Below, piece by piece: positions 55,746 to 63,431 of a stretch of DNA of 64,000 nucleotides. Each line of letters opens with the position of its first letter. The stretch's first letter is position 1. Location: NCBI GenBank assembly GCA_002709695.1, contig PAQF01000003.1:26607-90606 (forward strand), written 5' to 3'. The notes beneath the pieces were generated by a model. The model was not told the origin of the DNA. It saw only the letters and a list, made by a program, of their open reading frames with translations, and did not search any database. The stretch comes from Candidatus Poribacteria bacterium. Its GTDB lineage: Bacteria; Poribacteria; WGA-4E; UBA9662. The translations under genes were made by a program, and so were the position numbers.

Positions 55746-57527
55746 TTGGTTTTATTAAGGCGTATTTTTACTGATATTGCTATTTTGAAAAAACGAACTT
55801 TATCCTATTCCACTTTATTAGTTTTCCTTCCAATTGCCCTTTTCTTTCTCATTTTTTTAATCTATCCGCTCCTTTATACTTTTAAAGAAGCTTTCTGGAT
55901 TAATAGCAGTTTTAGCATAGAGTATTTTAAGTTGATCATCACTAACGAGACTTACCGGGAGATGCTGATTAACAGTTTCAATATGGGAATTGCTGTCACT
56001 ATCGTTACGACAATTTTCAGTTTACCGATGGCTTATCTGTTGGTACGTTACAATTTCAAAGGGCGCGGCATTTTACAAGGAATAATCCTAATTCCCATGA
56101 TAATGCCACCGTTCGTGGGAGCAGTTGGTATGCAACAGCTCTTTGGTCTATATGGAAGTATCAATACGTTATTATCCAAACTCGGCCTAATTGACATCAT
56201 GAACCCCATTGACTGGTTTGGAAGCGGTTTTGCCGGCGTCGTTTTCCTGTCTACATTGCACTTATATCCAATTATGTACCTTAATGTTTCAGCCTCTTTG
56301 GCTAACGTAGATCCTAGTTTAGAAGAAGCTGCTGAAAACATGGGTGCCAGCAAGTTCAGGCTTTTCTGGACAATAACGGTTCCTTTGATGTTGCCCGGTT
56401 ACTTCGCAGGTGCTATCCTAGTTTTCATCTGGGCATTTACTGATCTTGGAACACCGCTGATTTTCGATTACAATGAAGTAATTGCCGTCCAGATCTTTCG
56501 ACAGATTACCGATGCCAATGTCAACCCAATGGGCTACGCATTGGTAGTAGTTATTATCGCCTTAACAGCTCTTTCCTTTTATTTGGCAAAGAAGTTAACT
56601 GCCAAACGTCAGTATGCCATGATAGGACGCGGACATGTCGGGTCACGTGAAGTGGATGCTGACAAAAAGATGACGGTACTGATTTATCTTGTCATTGGCA
56701 CGATAAGTTTCCTGGCTTTACTACCACATCTAAGTATCATTATGATCTCTGTCACACCCGATAGCAGCCAACTTGAACCTACTATCGACGTTTTGCCTAA
56801 AAGTTATACCTTAAGCCATTACAGTACTGTTTTTACACATAGTGACACATGGCCAAGCATTAAAAACAGCCTATTCTACAGCATATTCAGCACCATCATT
56901 GCCTTGGTCGCCGGGCTGGTTATATCATACTTATTGACGCGAAAAAATCTGCCGTTTGGCAATCTGCTGGACGCAGTAGCAATGTTACCTTTAGCAATAC
57001 CGGGAGTAGCTATTGCTTTCGGGTATGTCGGCAGCTTTTCGGATACAACCTTGCTCTTAAAAGCTCTACCAGAGTCATTAATTAATGTCATTGATCCTCG
57101 CAAGAACCCAACGTTTCTCCTGATCGTGGGCTATTCGGTTAGACGTCTACCATACATGTTAAGATCAATTTATGCAGGGTTGCAACAAACATCTGTTACC
57201 TACGAAGAAGCGTCACAGAATTTAGGTGCAACCCCCATTCAAACGCTGATAAAAATCACGTTACCATTAGTCGTAGCTAATATTATAGCTGGATCTATCC
57301 TAGTGTTTTCCTTCTCGATGCTTGAAGTAAGTGAAAGTCTCATTCTAGCTATGCGATCAGAACATTATCCGATCACTAAAGCAATCTTCACTGTTGCTCA
57401 ATGGATCGAAGGTGGCGATTATGTCGCTAGTGCCTTGGGCGTGATCGGGATGTTGATTTTGACAACTTGCCTAATTTTAGCAGGCAAGGCTCTTGGTGGA
57501 CGAATGGGAGAAATTTTTAAGATTTAA
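55746..57527 (+). CDS. ABC transporter permease, two fused BPD domains (FbpB-type)
   Basis: 593 residues with 12 predicted transmembrane helices and two permease halves. Each carries an EAA loop: DPSLEEAAENMGASKFRLFWTITVPLMLPG (about 200) and TYEEASQNLGATPIQTLIKITLPLVV (about 485), which contact the ATPase. Similar fused permeases import ferric iron, phosphonate or spermidine-type solutes. The substrate-binding protein and ATPase genes are not in the window, unusual for this family. TTG 55746 opens the frame with no ribosome site; TTG 55785 is an alternative. It lies between the PorV-like gene and gmhA (10 nt). Confidence 0.92.
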   Translation: MVLLRRIFTDIAILKKRTLSYSTLLVFLPIALFFLIFLIYPLLYTFKEAFWINSSFSIEYFKLIITNETYREMLINSFNMGIAVTIVTTIFSLPMAYLLVRYNFKGRGILQGIILIPMIMPPFVGAVGMQQLFGLYGSINTLLSKLGLIDIMNPIDWFGSGFAGVVFLSTLHLYPIMYLNVSASLANVDPSLEEAAENMGASKFRLFWTITVPLMLPGYFAGAILVFIWAFTDLGTPLIFDYNEVIAVQIFRQITDANVNPMGYALVVVIIALTALSFYLAKKLTAKRQYAMIGRGHVGSREVDADKKMTVLIYLVIGTISFLALLPHLSIIMISVTPDSSQLEPTIDVLPKSYTLSHYSTVFTHSDTWPSIKNSLFYSIFSTIIALVAGLVISYLLTRKNLPFGNLLDAVAMLPLAIPGVAIAFGYVGSFSDTTLLLKALPESLINVIDPRKNPTFLLIVGYSVRRLPYMLRSIYAGLQQTSVTYEEASQNLGATPIQTLIKITLPLVVANIIAGSILVFSFSMLEVSESLILAMRSEHYPITKAIFTVAQWIEGGDYVASALGVIGMLILTTCLILAGKALGGRMGEIFKI

Positions 57528-57536
57528 TTTGAAATT

Positions 57537-58124
57537 ATGAATGTCGAATCGATTATTCGCTCCTCACTTGAGGACGCACAAAATGTACTCCATAAATTTA
57601 TTCATGACCCACAAACAATAAAGGTGATGAATCAGACAACGCAGATGATCTATGAAGTTTTTCGCAATCGCGGCCGCATATTTACCTGTGGAAATGGAGG
57701 GAGTATGTGTGATGCCATGCACTTTGCCGAGGAATGGACTGGTCGATTCAGAGCAGACCGACAACCATTACCAGCAATGGCATTGAGTGATCCTGCACAC
57801 CTGACTTGTGTAGCCAATGATTTTGGATTTGATGAGGTTTTTGCCAGATCAATTACCGCATTCGGACATCCAGGTGATCTATTAATTGCTATCTCAACCA
57901 GCGGAAATTCGCAGAACCTAGTTCGTGCCTTGGAAGCCGCTAAATCAGCAGAGATAAAAACCTTCGCTCTGCTGGGAAAAGACGGAGGACAGATGAAATC
58001 CATGGCTGACCTTTGGTTAATTGCTCCTGGCCAAACATCTGACCGGATTCAGGAAATCCATATCATGGTTTTGCATATTCTTATCGAAGCAGTTGAACGA
58101 ATTATTTTCCCAGAAAACTATTGA
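57537..58124 (+). CDS. gmhA: D-sedoheptulose 7-phosphate isomerase (SIS domain)
   Basis: 195 residues. SIS-fold isomerase making the first heptose precursor for LPS inner core. Conserved RIFTCGNGGSMCDAMHFAEEWTGRF, ALSDPAHLTCVANDFGFDEVF, LIAISTSGNSQNLVRALEAAK and ADLWLIAPGQTSDRIQEIHIMVLHILIE. The zinc site in GmhA uses the Asp/His/Gln residues in this C-terminal helix region. It starts 9 nt after the ABC permease. A decayed copy of its last 30 codons lies at 59210-59293, on the far side of the HEAT-repeat gene. Confidence 0.94.
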   Translation: MNVESIIRSSLEDAQNVLHKFIHDPQTIKVMNQTTQMIYEVFRNRGRIFTCGNGGSMCDAMHFAEEWTGRFRADRQPLPAMALSDPAHLTCVANDFGFDEVFARSITAFGHPGDLLIAISTSGNSQNLVRALEAAKSAEIKTFALLGKDGGQMKSMADLWLIAPGQTSDRIQEIHIMVLHILIEAVERIIFPENY

Positions 58125-58318
58125 ACTGATAGTTTATCCTTCGTTTTTTTTTGTATCTGCTGGATATTATGCGTTACTGAAGACCACTATTTCTTCCAGA
58201 CACTGGCACCAGACAACCTGTTTCCCGAATAGATTATCTGTTAAAGATATCGGAAATGGTACTATCTGGAAATTGGGATCTACCAGATGTAAGATGTAAG
58301 TTAAACTCTAGCAAAAAG

Positions 58319-59065
58319 TTACTGTTTTTTCGCCAAGGATTCTTTTAGAACCTGTTTGGCTTCAGGGGTCCCTATCTTTTCCAAAGCACCAAGAACCAGA
58401 GAACTAACCGCTTCAATATCATTATTCAAAATCTTGATCAAAGCTGGCACTGCCTCTGCTGCTTCTAGCCCTATTCGACCCAAGGCAGCAACAGCATTCC
58501 GCCGAACCCCCACATCTTTGTCCTCTAAAACTTTTATCAGGTCAGGTACTGCTTGCTTAGCTGTCGCCCCTATCTCTCCCAAAGAACGGGCAGCAGAAAC
58601 ACGAACACCCACGTTTTTGTCACTCAATGACTTTATCAATATTGGCACAAATTCAACTAGCGCAGCTTGAGCTTCAGCGGTTCCTGTCTTGGCTAGCGCA
58701 CCAGCAGCTGTAGCTCGAATTTCCTTATGCTCATCTTTCAACGCCTTAATTAAAGCAGGTACTGCCAGTTTTGCGGGTTCTCCCATCATATTCAAAGCAA
58801 CAACGGCATTCCAGCGTATGCCTACGTCTTGATGACTCAAAGCTTCTGTCAGGGCAGGTACTGCCGGTTCCCCCATTCGACTTAAAGCAACTGTTGCATA
58901 AGTTCGAATCATTCCATCACTATCACCAAGTTCTCTCACCAATTGCTGTATTTCCTGCTCCTGAGTTTCTTTTTCCTCGTCGTCATCCGAACATCCAAAA
59001 AGAAAAACTCCAAGGTTAAGGACTAAAAAGGAATTCATTATTATCATCAATCTAGGTTTCATCAT
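58319..59065 (-). CDS. HEAT-repeat lipoprotein
   Basis: 248 residues. Lipobox VFLFGC at about residue 25 follows a hydrophobic N-terminus, so it is lipid-anchored. Acidic linker SDDDEEKETQEQE, then about five HEAT/PBS-lyase-type repeats of 30-37 residues, each with the pattern VPxLIKxLxDxxxxVRxxAxxALxxIG. Such solenoids serve as protein-binding scaffolds; no enzyme site is present. It is read opposite to its neighbours, between gmhA and a decayed gmhA tail, so this block may have been inserted or duplicated. Confidence 0.85.
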   Translation of the reverse strand: MMKPRLMIIMNSFLVLNLGVFLFGCSDDDEEKETQEQEIQQLVRELGDSDGMIRTYATVALSRMGEPAVPALTEALSHQDVGIRWNAVVALNMMGEPAKLAVPALIKALKDEHKEIRATAAGALAKTGTAEAQAALVEFVPILIKSLSDKNVGVRVSAARSLGEIGATAKQAVPDLIKVLEDKDVGVRRNAVAALGRIGLEAAEAVPALIKILNNDIEAVSSLVLGALEKIGTPEAKQVLKESLAKKQ

Positions 59066-59209
59066 ACCACCTTCGTCTTAGTTGCATAATTATCAATAGT
59101 TTGTCTATTTTAGTTTCTTTCGATCGAATTCAATTATGAAATTTGTGTATTCAATTTTAGAATCTGTTTGGTATTAGGTTGAACTTGCAATCACTTAGAT
59201 GTCATGCTA

Positions 59210-59293
59210 CCTGGCCAAATCCAAGAAATTGATATCATGTTTTTACATATTCCAATTGAAATAGCTACATGCATGATTTTGCTGAAAAACTAT
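59210..59293 (+). pseudogene. Decayed 3' end of a second gmhA
   Basis: Translation gives PGQ-IQEIDIMFLHIPIEI ... KNY, which matches the GmhA C-terminus PGQTSDRIQEIHIMVLHILIE ... ENY with a four-codon (12-nt) deletion and several substitutions. No start or catalytic domain remains and the frame continues past the gmhA stop. The HEAT-repeat gene lies between it and intact gmhA. Confidence 0.65.
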
Positions 59294-59323
59294 CCAGGTT
59301 GCGGTTTCAGGCTGAGCGAAGAG

Positions 59324-61042
59324 CTATTCTTCCCTTCTAGTTAAACCAGCGTTTTCAGTTGCAACAAACCTATAATTAACTGCTAGGTTTTCATATTGAT
59401 CAACATAGCCACTAGGCCAATGAATCTCAATCAGATCTATTTTTTTTGCATCCCCAACTCCAAAATGTGCGCGCAGATCGTTAAAAGAAAGATAACTTCC
59501 TCCGCTTTGTACTTCCTGGTATTGTTTTGAGTCACCGATAATCAGTTTAATTCGTGTACCAATTCCCGACTTGTTACTTTTGGTGCCAACGACATCAATT
59601 TGTATCCAGTTGTTTAGGTTACCATATTCATTTCTCAATAAATCCGCTGTCTGATTCCAATTAGTAACAAGTATATCCAGATCTCCATCATTATCGTAAT
59701 CACCAAAAGCTGCTGCTCGACTGACTTTCTGTAACGATAACCCTATACCAGACTGATTGCTGACATCTTCAAATGTCCCGTCCCCCAAGTTTCTAAACAG
59801 CAGGTTACGTTGTGGATATGTTGTAGAACGATCAACTTCGGTAATGTTATCCAGAACATGCCCGTTAGCTACAAAGATATCCTTGTAACCGTCGTTGTCG
59901 TAGTCGAAGAAAGCAATTCCCCATCCTAAATAGCTATATGTGACTTCACCAATACCAGCCAATGTTGTCACATCAGCAAAAAAACCGCTTCCCTCATTAT
60001 GGTATAGTGTATTCGTTTCTCTCTGAAAATTGCTGACAGTTAAATCTAAAAAACCATCATTATCATAATCACCAAAGATAGTGCCCATACCAGCTTCTTC
60101 TTTCCCCATATCACTATAACTGACACCGGATAGTAAAGCTGTCTCTTCAAATTTGCCACCACCTTGGTTTTGAAATAGAAAGTTTGGGTCTTGGTCATTA
60201 GCTATATAGAGGTCTTGATCACCATCATTGTCATAATCACCAAAAGAAACACCTAGACCATGACAAGCGGGAACGTTCAAAAATCCGCTTTCTTCTGTCA
60301 GGTCAGTAAATGTCCCGTCACCGTTATTATGATAGAAGGTATCTGTATCTGGGGGATAAGCACGTGGGCCACAATACTGCCATATTCCACGTACATAACA
60401 TTTTTTGTCGTTTTCAACAGCATAATCGGCATAGTTAGTAATGTACAAATCAAGGTAACCATCATTGTCGACATCGGCGAAAGCACAGCTTGTACCCCAT
60501 CGCGAATTTGCCACTCCCGAGTTCATTGATACATCAATAAATGTCCCATCTCCACTATTTTGGTAAAGCACTCCCAAACCAAAGTTAGCTACATACAGAT
60601 CTAAATCCCCATCGTTATCGTAATCACCAACTGTACATCCTGTACCATAGCTTGTGCTTCCTGTTCCAGTTAACTCTGTGACATCAGAAAAGTAGCCATC
60701 TCCGTTATTGCGATAAAGAACATTGGTTGGAGCATTTTTGCCTAGGGAAGCAATCTGAGAGGCTCCATTGACTAGGTAAATATCGAGATCTCCATCATTA
60801 TCGTAGTCAAAGAATCCACCGCCGGAACCCAAAAATTCATTGAAGAGCCGCTTTCCACTCTTGCCGTCAGTGTGTTCAAAGTCAACGCCAGATTTGGTTA
60901 CGGGAATAAAGCTAACTTTGGACTGGGAAACAGTTACCAAAATATTAAACAGGGGAAAGTAAAAGATAAAACAGGATAAAAAAAAGCGTAAAACATAAAG
61001 TATGATTATTGGTTGTTGTGCGATCAATCCTTTTATTGTCAC
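59324..61042 (-). CDS. FG-GAP/VCBS repeat protein with ASPIC/UnbV domain (CRTAC1-like)
   Basis: 572 residues. N-terminal hydrophobic signal or anchor (about 8-40), then 8-9 FG-GAP/VCBS-type repeats, each with the calcium-binding core FxDYDNDGDLDxxxxN, forming a seven- or eight-bladed propeller. The C-terminal about 90 residues are an ASPIC/UnbV domain (NNWIQIDVVGTKSNKSGIGTRIKLI, EIHWPSGYVDQYENLAVN). Extracellular and calcium-dependent. The ATG overlaps the stop of the upstream TPR gene by 4 nt (ATGA), so the two are translationally coupled. ASPIC-TPR pairs recur in Planctomycetes and Verrucomicrobia; the partner is unknown. Confidence 0.9.
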   Translation of the reverse strand: MTIKGLIAQQPIIILYVLRFFLSCFIFYFPLFNILVTVSQSKVSFIPVTKSGVDFEHTDGKSGKRLFNEFLGSGGGFFDYDNDGDLDIYLVNGASQIASLGKNAPTNVLYRNNGDGYFSDVTELTGTGSTSYGTGCTVGDYDNDGDLDLYVANFGLGVLYQNSGDGTFIDVSMNSGVANSRWGTSCAFADVDNDGYLDLYITNYADYAVENDKKCYVRGIWQYCGPRAYPPDTDTFYHNNGDGTFTDLTEESGFLNVPACHGLGVSFGDYDNDGDQDLYIANDQDPNFLFQNQGGGKFEETALLSGVSYSDMGKEEAGMGTIFGDYDNDGFLDLTVSNFQRETNTLYHNEGSGFFADVTTLAGIGEVTYSYLGWGIAFFDYDNDGYKDIFVANGHVLDNITEVDRSTTYPQRNLLFRNLGDGTFEDVSNQSGIGLSLQKVSRAAAFGDYDNDGDLDILVTNWNQTADLLRNEYGNLNNWIQIDVVGTKSNKSGIGTRIKLIIGDSKQYQEVQSGGSYLSFNDLRAHFGVGDAKKIDLIEIHWPSGYVDQYENLAVNYRFVATENAGLTRREE

Positions 61043-62649
61043 TCGTTGATTCCTTTTGGCTGCCCACTTTGGATTTTTTTTAGCATTTCATTGTACTTCT
61101 GGTTATCGGGAGAAATTTTAATAGCACGTTTAATTGCTTCTTCGGCCTGTGGATACTCTTTATGCTGGTAATAAACGTAAGCCAATGTATCAAAGTTCGA
61201 AGAGGTAGGAGCTAACTCGACTGCTTTTTTTGCCAGTCCAACTGCTTGGTCCAAATTTATCTGCAAATCAGCATATAGCCAAGCCAAATTATTATAGGCA
61301 TCTGCAGATTCCGAATCAATTTCGATGACCTTTTTGAAACTTTCAATAGCCTTACTTGGTTGATTCACACTGATTCGCAAAACTCCTAGCCGTAACCATG
61401 CGTGAGATTCGGTTGGATGAACCTCGACCAATTTGACATAGGAATCAATTGCCCCTTCCAAATTACCCTGCTGGATATAAATCTCTCCTAGTCCTTGACG
61501 AGCTAACATTAACTTAGGATTCCGCTGGCTGGCCTGCAGAAGGTATGACTCAGCTAAATCGTATTTCTGCTGACGAGCGTAAATCCAACCCAATTTTAGA
61601 TATGGTTCTGCTGGGCTTTTATCTAATTGAATAACTTTTTGAAAGGCGTCGATCGCTTTCTCAAATTCCCCTTGTTGAGTATAGATTGTTCCGAGGTTAC
61701 TGTGTCCGATAACGAAACTTGGTTGTAAAGTGATTGCAGTTTGATAGGCTTTGATAGCTTCATCGATATTGCTGACAGATAAATGTGTTTCCGCCAATTG
61801 AGCATGTAACAATACATTCTTCGGATCCTTTTGTGATTCTTTCCTCTGCCGCTGAATAGTATCTTGGTAAGCCTTAGTTTCCTGAAAATATCTCATCTGA
61901 CCTCTGGCTTCTTTCATTCTATTCAATCGACGATAAACAGTGGCAAGATTGTAATGGAAGGCTTGATTGTATGGTTCTCTTGTGACTGCTTCCAGATAGG
62001 CTTCGAGAGCTTTTTCCGCCTGTTTCCTTTTGAGCCTGATATATCCAAGCCCATGGTAGGCTTCAGCCAAATCTTGGTCCAACTGAAGTGCCTTTTGATA
62101 TTGTGCGATTGCAAGGTCAAACTTTCCACGCCTAGTATAAACATTGCCGAGTTCGCAGTAGGAATTCGCCACTTCGGGCATCAGCTCAACGGCTTTCTCC
62201 GCATACTGTTCTGCAACCTGAAATTTCCCTTGAGAGCTATAAATCATTCCCAAACACAAGTTGGCCACCCCATACGAATTTCCTGTGATTGGTACTGTTA
62301 AAGCATGTTGGTATGCATCTGCAGACTCATTCAGCATATTCTTGAGACGATAGACTGCTCCCATCTGACAATGGGCTGCGCCATGTGCCGGGTTAAGTTT
62401 TAAAACTTCTTGGAATTCGGCAATAGCATGATCGTAAAGTCCCATTTTCATATTATACATACCGAGTTGGAAATGGGTATCCTCAGTTTGTTTCACCGTT
62501 TTTTGGCCAATGAAGCTAATCGAAACCGAAACCGCAGTAGAAGCGGAAAACCCAGCTTTCGGGTAGAAGAGAAACAAAAAACACATCAACCAGAAGTTGA
62601 AAAGTCTCACTTTAAAATTTTTCTCACTATTACTTTTGGTTAGATCCAT
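61039..62649 (-). CDS. Secreted TPR-repeat protein
   Basis: 536 residues. Signal peptide (about 10-37, ending GFSAS). The rest is a TPR solenoid with about 13 34-residue repeats, seen as ...LGMxYxxxGxxxxAxxxxxxAxxLxP (HFQLGMYNMKMGLYDHAIAEFQEVLKLNPA, SYCELGNVYTRRGKFDLAIAQY, YNNLAWLYADLQINLDQAV). It should be a periplasmic or surface scaffold. The stop is coupled to the CRTAC1-like gene downstream by ATGA. A promoter of weak quality lies upstream, with a CAAATAGG/CCTATTTG inverted repeat at its -35. Confidence 0.9.
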   Translation of the reverse strand: MDLTKSNSEKNFKVRLFNFWLMCFLFLFYPKAGFSASTAVSVSISFIGQKTVKQTEDTHFQLGMYNMKMGLYDHAIAEFQEVLKLNPAHGAAHCQMGAVYRLKNMLNESADAYQHALTVPITGNSYGVANLCLGMIYSSQGKFQVAEQYAEKAVELMPEVANSYCELGNVYTRRGKFDLAIAQYQKALQLDQDLAEAYHGLGYIRLKRKQAEKALEAYLEAVTREPYNQAFHYNLATVYRRLNRMKEARGQMRYFQETKAYQDTIQRQRKESQKDPKNVLLHAQLAETHLSVSNIDEAIKAYQTAITLQPSFVIGHSNLGTIYTQQGEFEKAIDAFQKVIQLDKSPAEPYLKLGWIYARQQKYDLAESYLLQASQRNPKLMLARQGLGEIYIQQGNLEGAIDSYVKLVEVHPTESHAWLRLGVLRISVNQPSKAIESFKKVIEIDSESADAYNNLAWLYADLQINLDQAVGLAKKAVELAPTSSNFDTLAYVYYQHKEYPQAEEAIKRAIKISPDNQKYNEMLKKIQSGQPKGINE

Positions 62650-62960
62650 ACTTCTCCATTTTAAGCGGTTTTAACACAGATTAAAGCCACTAGTACCTAA
62701 GTTTACCACGTTTGTCTTAGTTTCAAATAGGTGTTATCCCTATTTGTTTTGATTTGAGAAGAAAACAGAACACACAAGATTTATCATGCAATACAAACAT
62801 TCAATCACATAAAACACGTCCCCAATGCAAAACAAGACAAACAGCACGAAAAAAAAGTCAACATTTCATAACCGTTTCATTTTTAAGACGCGCTTATAAC
62901 AAGCAGCACGACAAATAACACACATTTGTTTACCGTAAATTGTGGGATTTTTGTGTTTTT
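62650..62960. other. AT-rich intergenic region
   Basis: About 310 bp between the TPR gene start and the broken LamG gene. It contains an 8-bp inverted repeat (CAAATAGG at 62724-62731, CCTATTTG at 62739-62746). No ORF or RNA gene seen. Confidence 0.5.
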
Positions 62961-62990
62961 TTACAAAATATCAGACAAACATGTTATAGT
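62961..62990 (+). promoter_or_regulatory. Extended -10 promoter before the LamG genes
   Basis: TTACAA, 18 bp, TATAGT (62985-62990), preceded by TGT. Predicted start near 62997, just before the LamG remnant. Confidence 0.45.
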
Positions 62991-63000
62991 GGTATCTTAC

Positions 63001-63335
63001 AATATAAGGAAGGCGAGTGGGTACACGTTGATTATGTGGTTGAGGATGAAACTGCCACGGGTTACGTGAACACCAACATCTCGCCCAGCGGTCAGAAAAA
63101 TCCTAGGCTGATCACAATGACGTTATCAACTTTCCCCAAGAATCCAGTTGTATTTGGTGTTAGTGGTACCGCCGGAAACGATTTCTGGATTGATGGCACC
63201 ATCGATGAGATTTATTTCTGGAATCGTGTTCTGAGTAAAATTGAGGTTGTAGATTCATCCGAAGGTGCAGCAGTGGTTGCAACTGTTGATGCACGAGACA
63301 GGTTTGCCACCAAGTAGGGGAAAATCAAACAGTAA
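63001..63335 (+). pseudogene. LamG-domain gene remnant (5' truncated, amber stop)
   Basis: From about 63001 the frame reads YKEGEWVHVDYVVEDET ... FWIDGTIDEIYFWNRVLSKIEV, the last half of a LamG/concanavalin-like domain. No start codon fits: the frame upstream (TTG 62940) gives 20 unrelated residues. At 63315 the frame hits TAG; read as TGG it would continue WGKIKQ then TAA at 63333. ATxWGxIK is the ending I associate with LamG proteins in this group, so the TAG probably replaced a Trp codon. The 5' half is missing, so this looks like decay after duplication. Confidence 0.65.
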
Positions 63336-63345
63336 CTCATCAAAG

Positions 63346-63399
63346 TCACGTTTTGTTAATGGGAATAACAAGATGCCTAACCCCATTAACAAAACGTGA
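63346..63399. repeat. 18-bp perfect inverted repeat
   Basis: TCACGTTTTGTTAATGGG (63346-63363) and its exact complement CCCATTAACAAAACGTGA (63382-63399) around an 18-nt spacer. No T-run follows either arm, so it is not a typical intrinsic terminator. It sits between the LamG remnant and the intact LamG gene. Confidence 0.85.
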
Positions 63400-63431
63400 T
63401 CCCAACTAATGGAGGTTAAAAAGATAGAAAA

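Noticed and set aside
58125..58318. Possible small ORF between gmhA and the HEAT gene
   Set aside because: It overlaps the gmhA 3' end in another frame, has no ribosome site and no family resemblance.
62940..63000. LamG remnant starting at TTG 62940 as an intact 125-residue gene
   Set aside because: The first 20 residues are unlike LamG, the frame overlaps a promoter, and the 3' end carries an in-frame TAG before the family ending.
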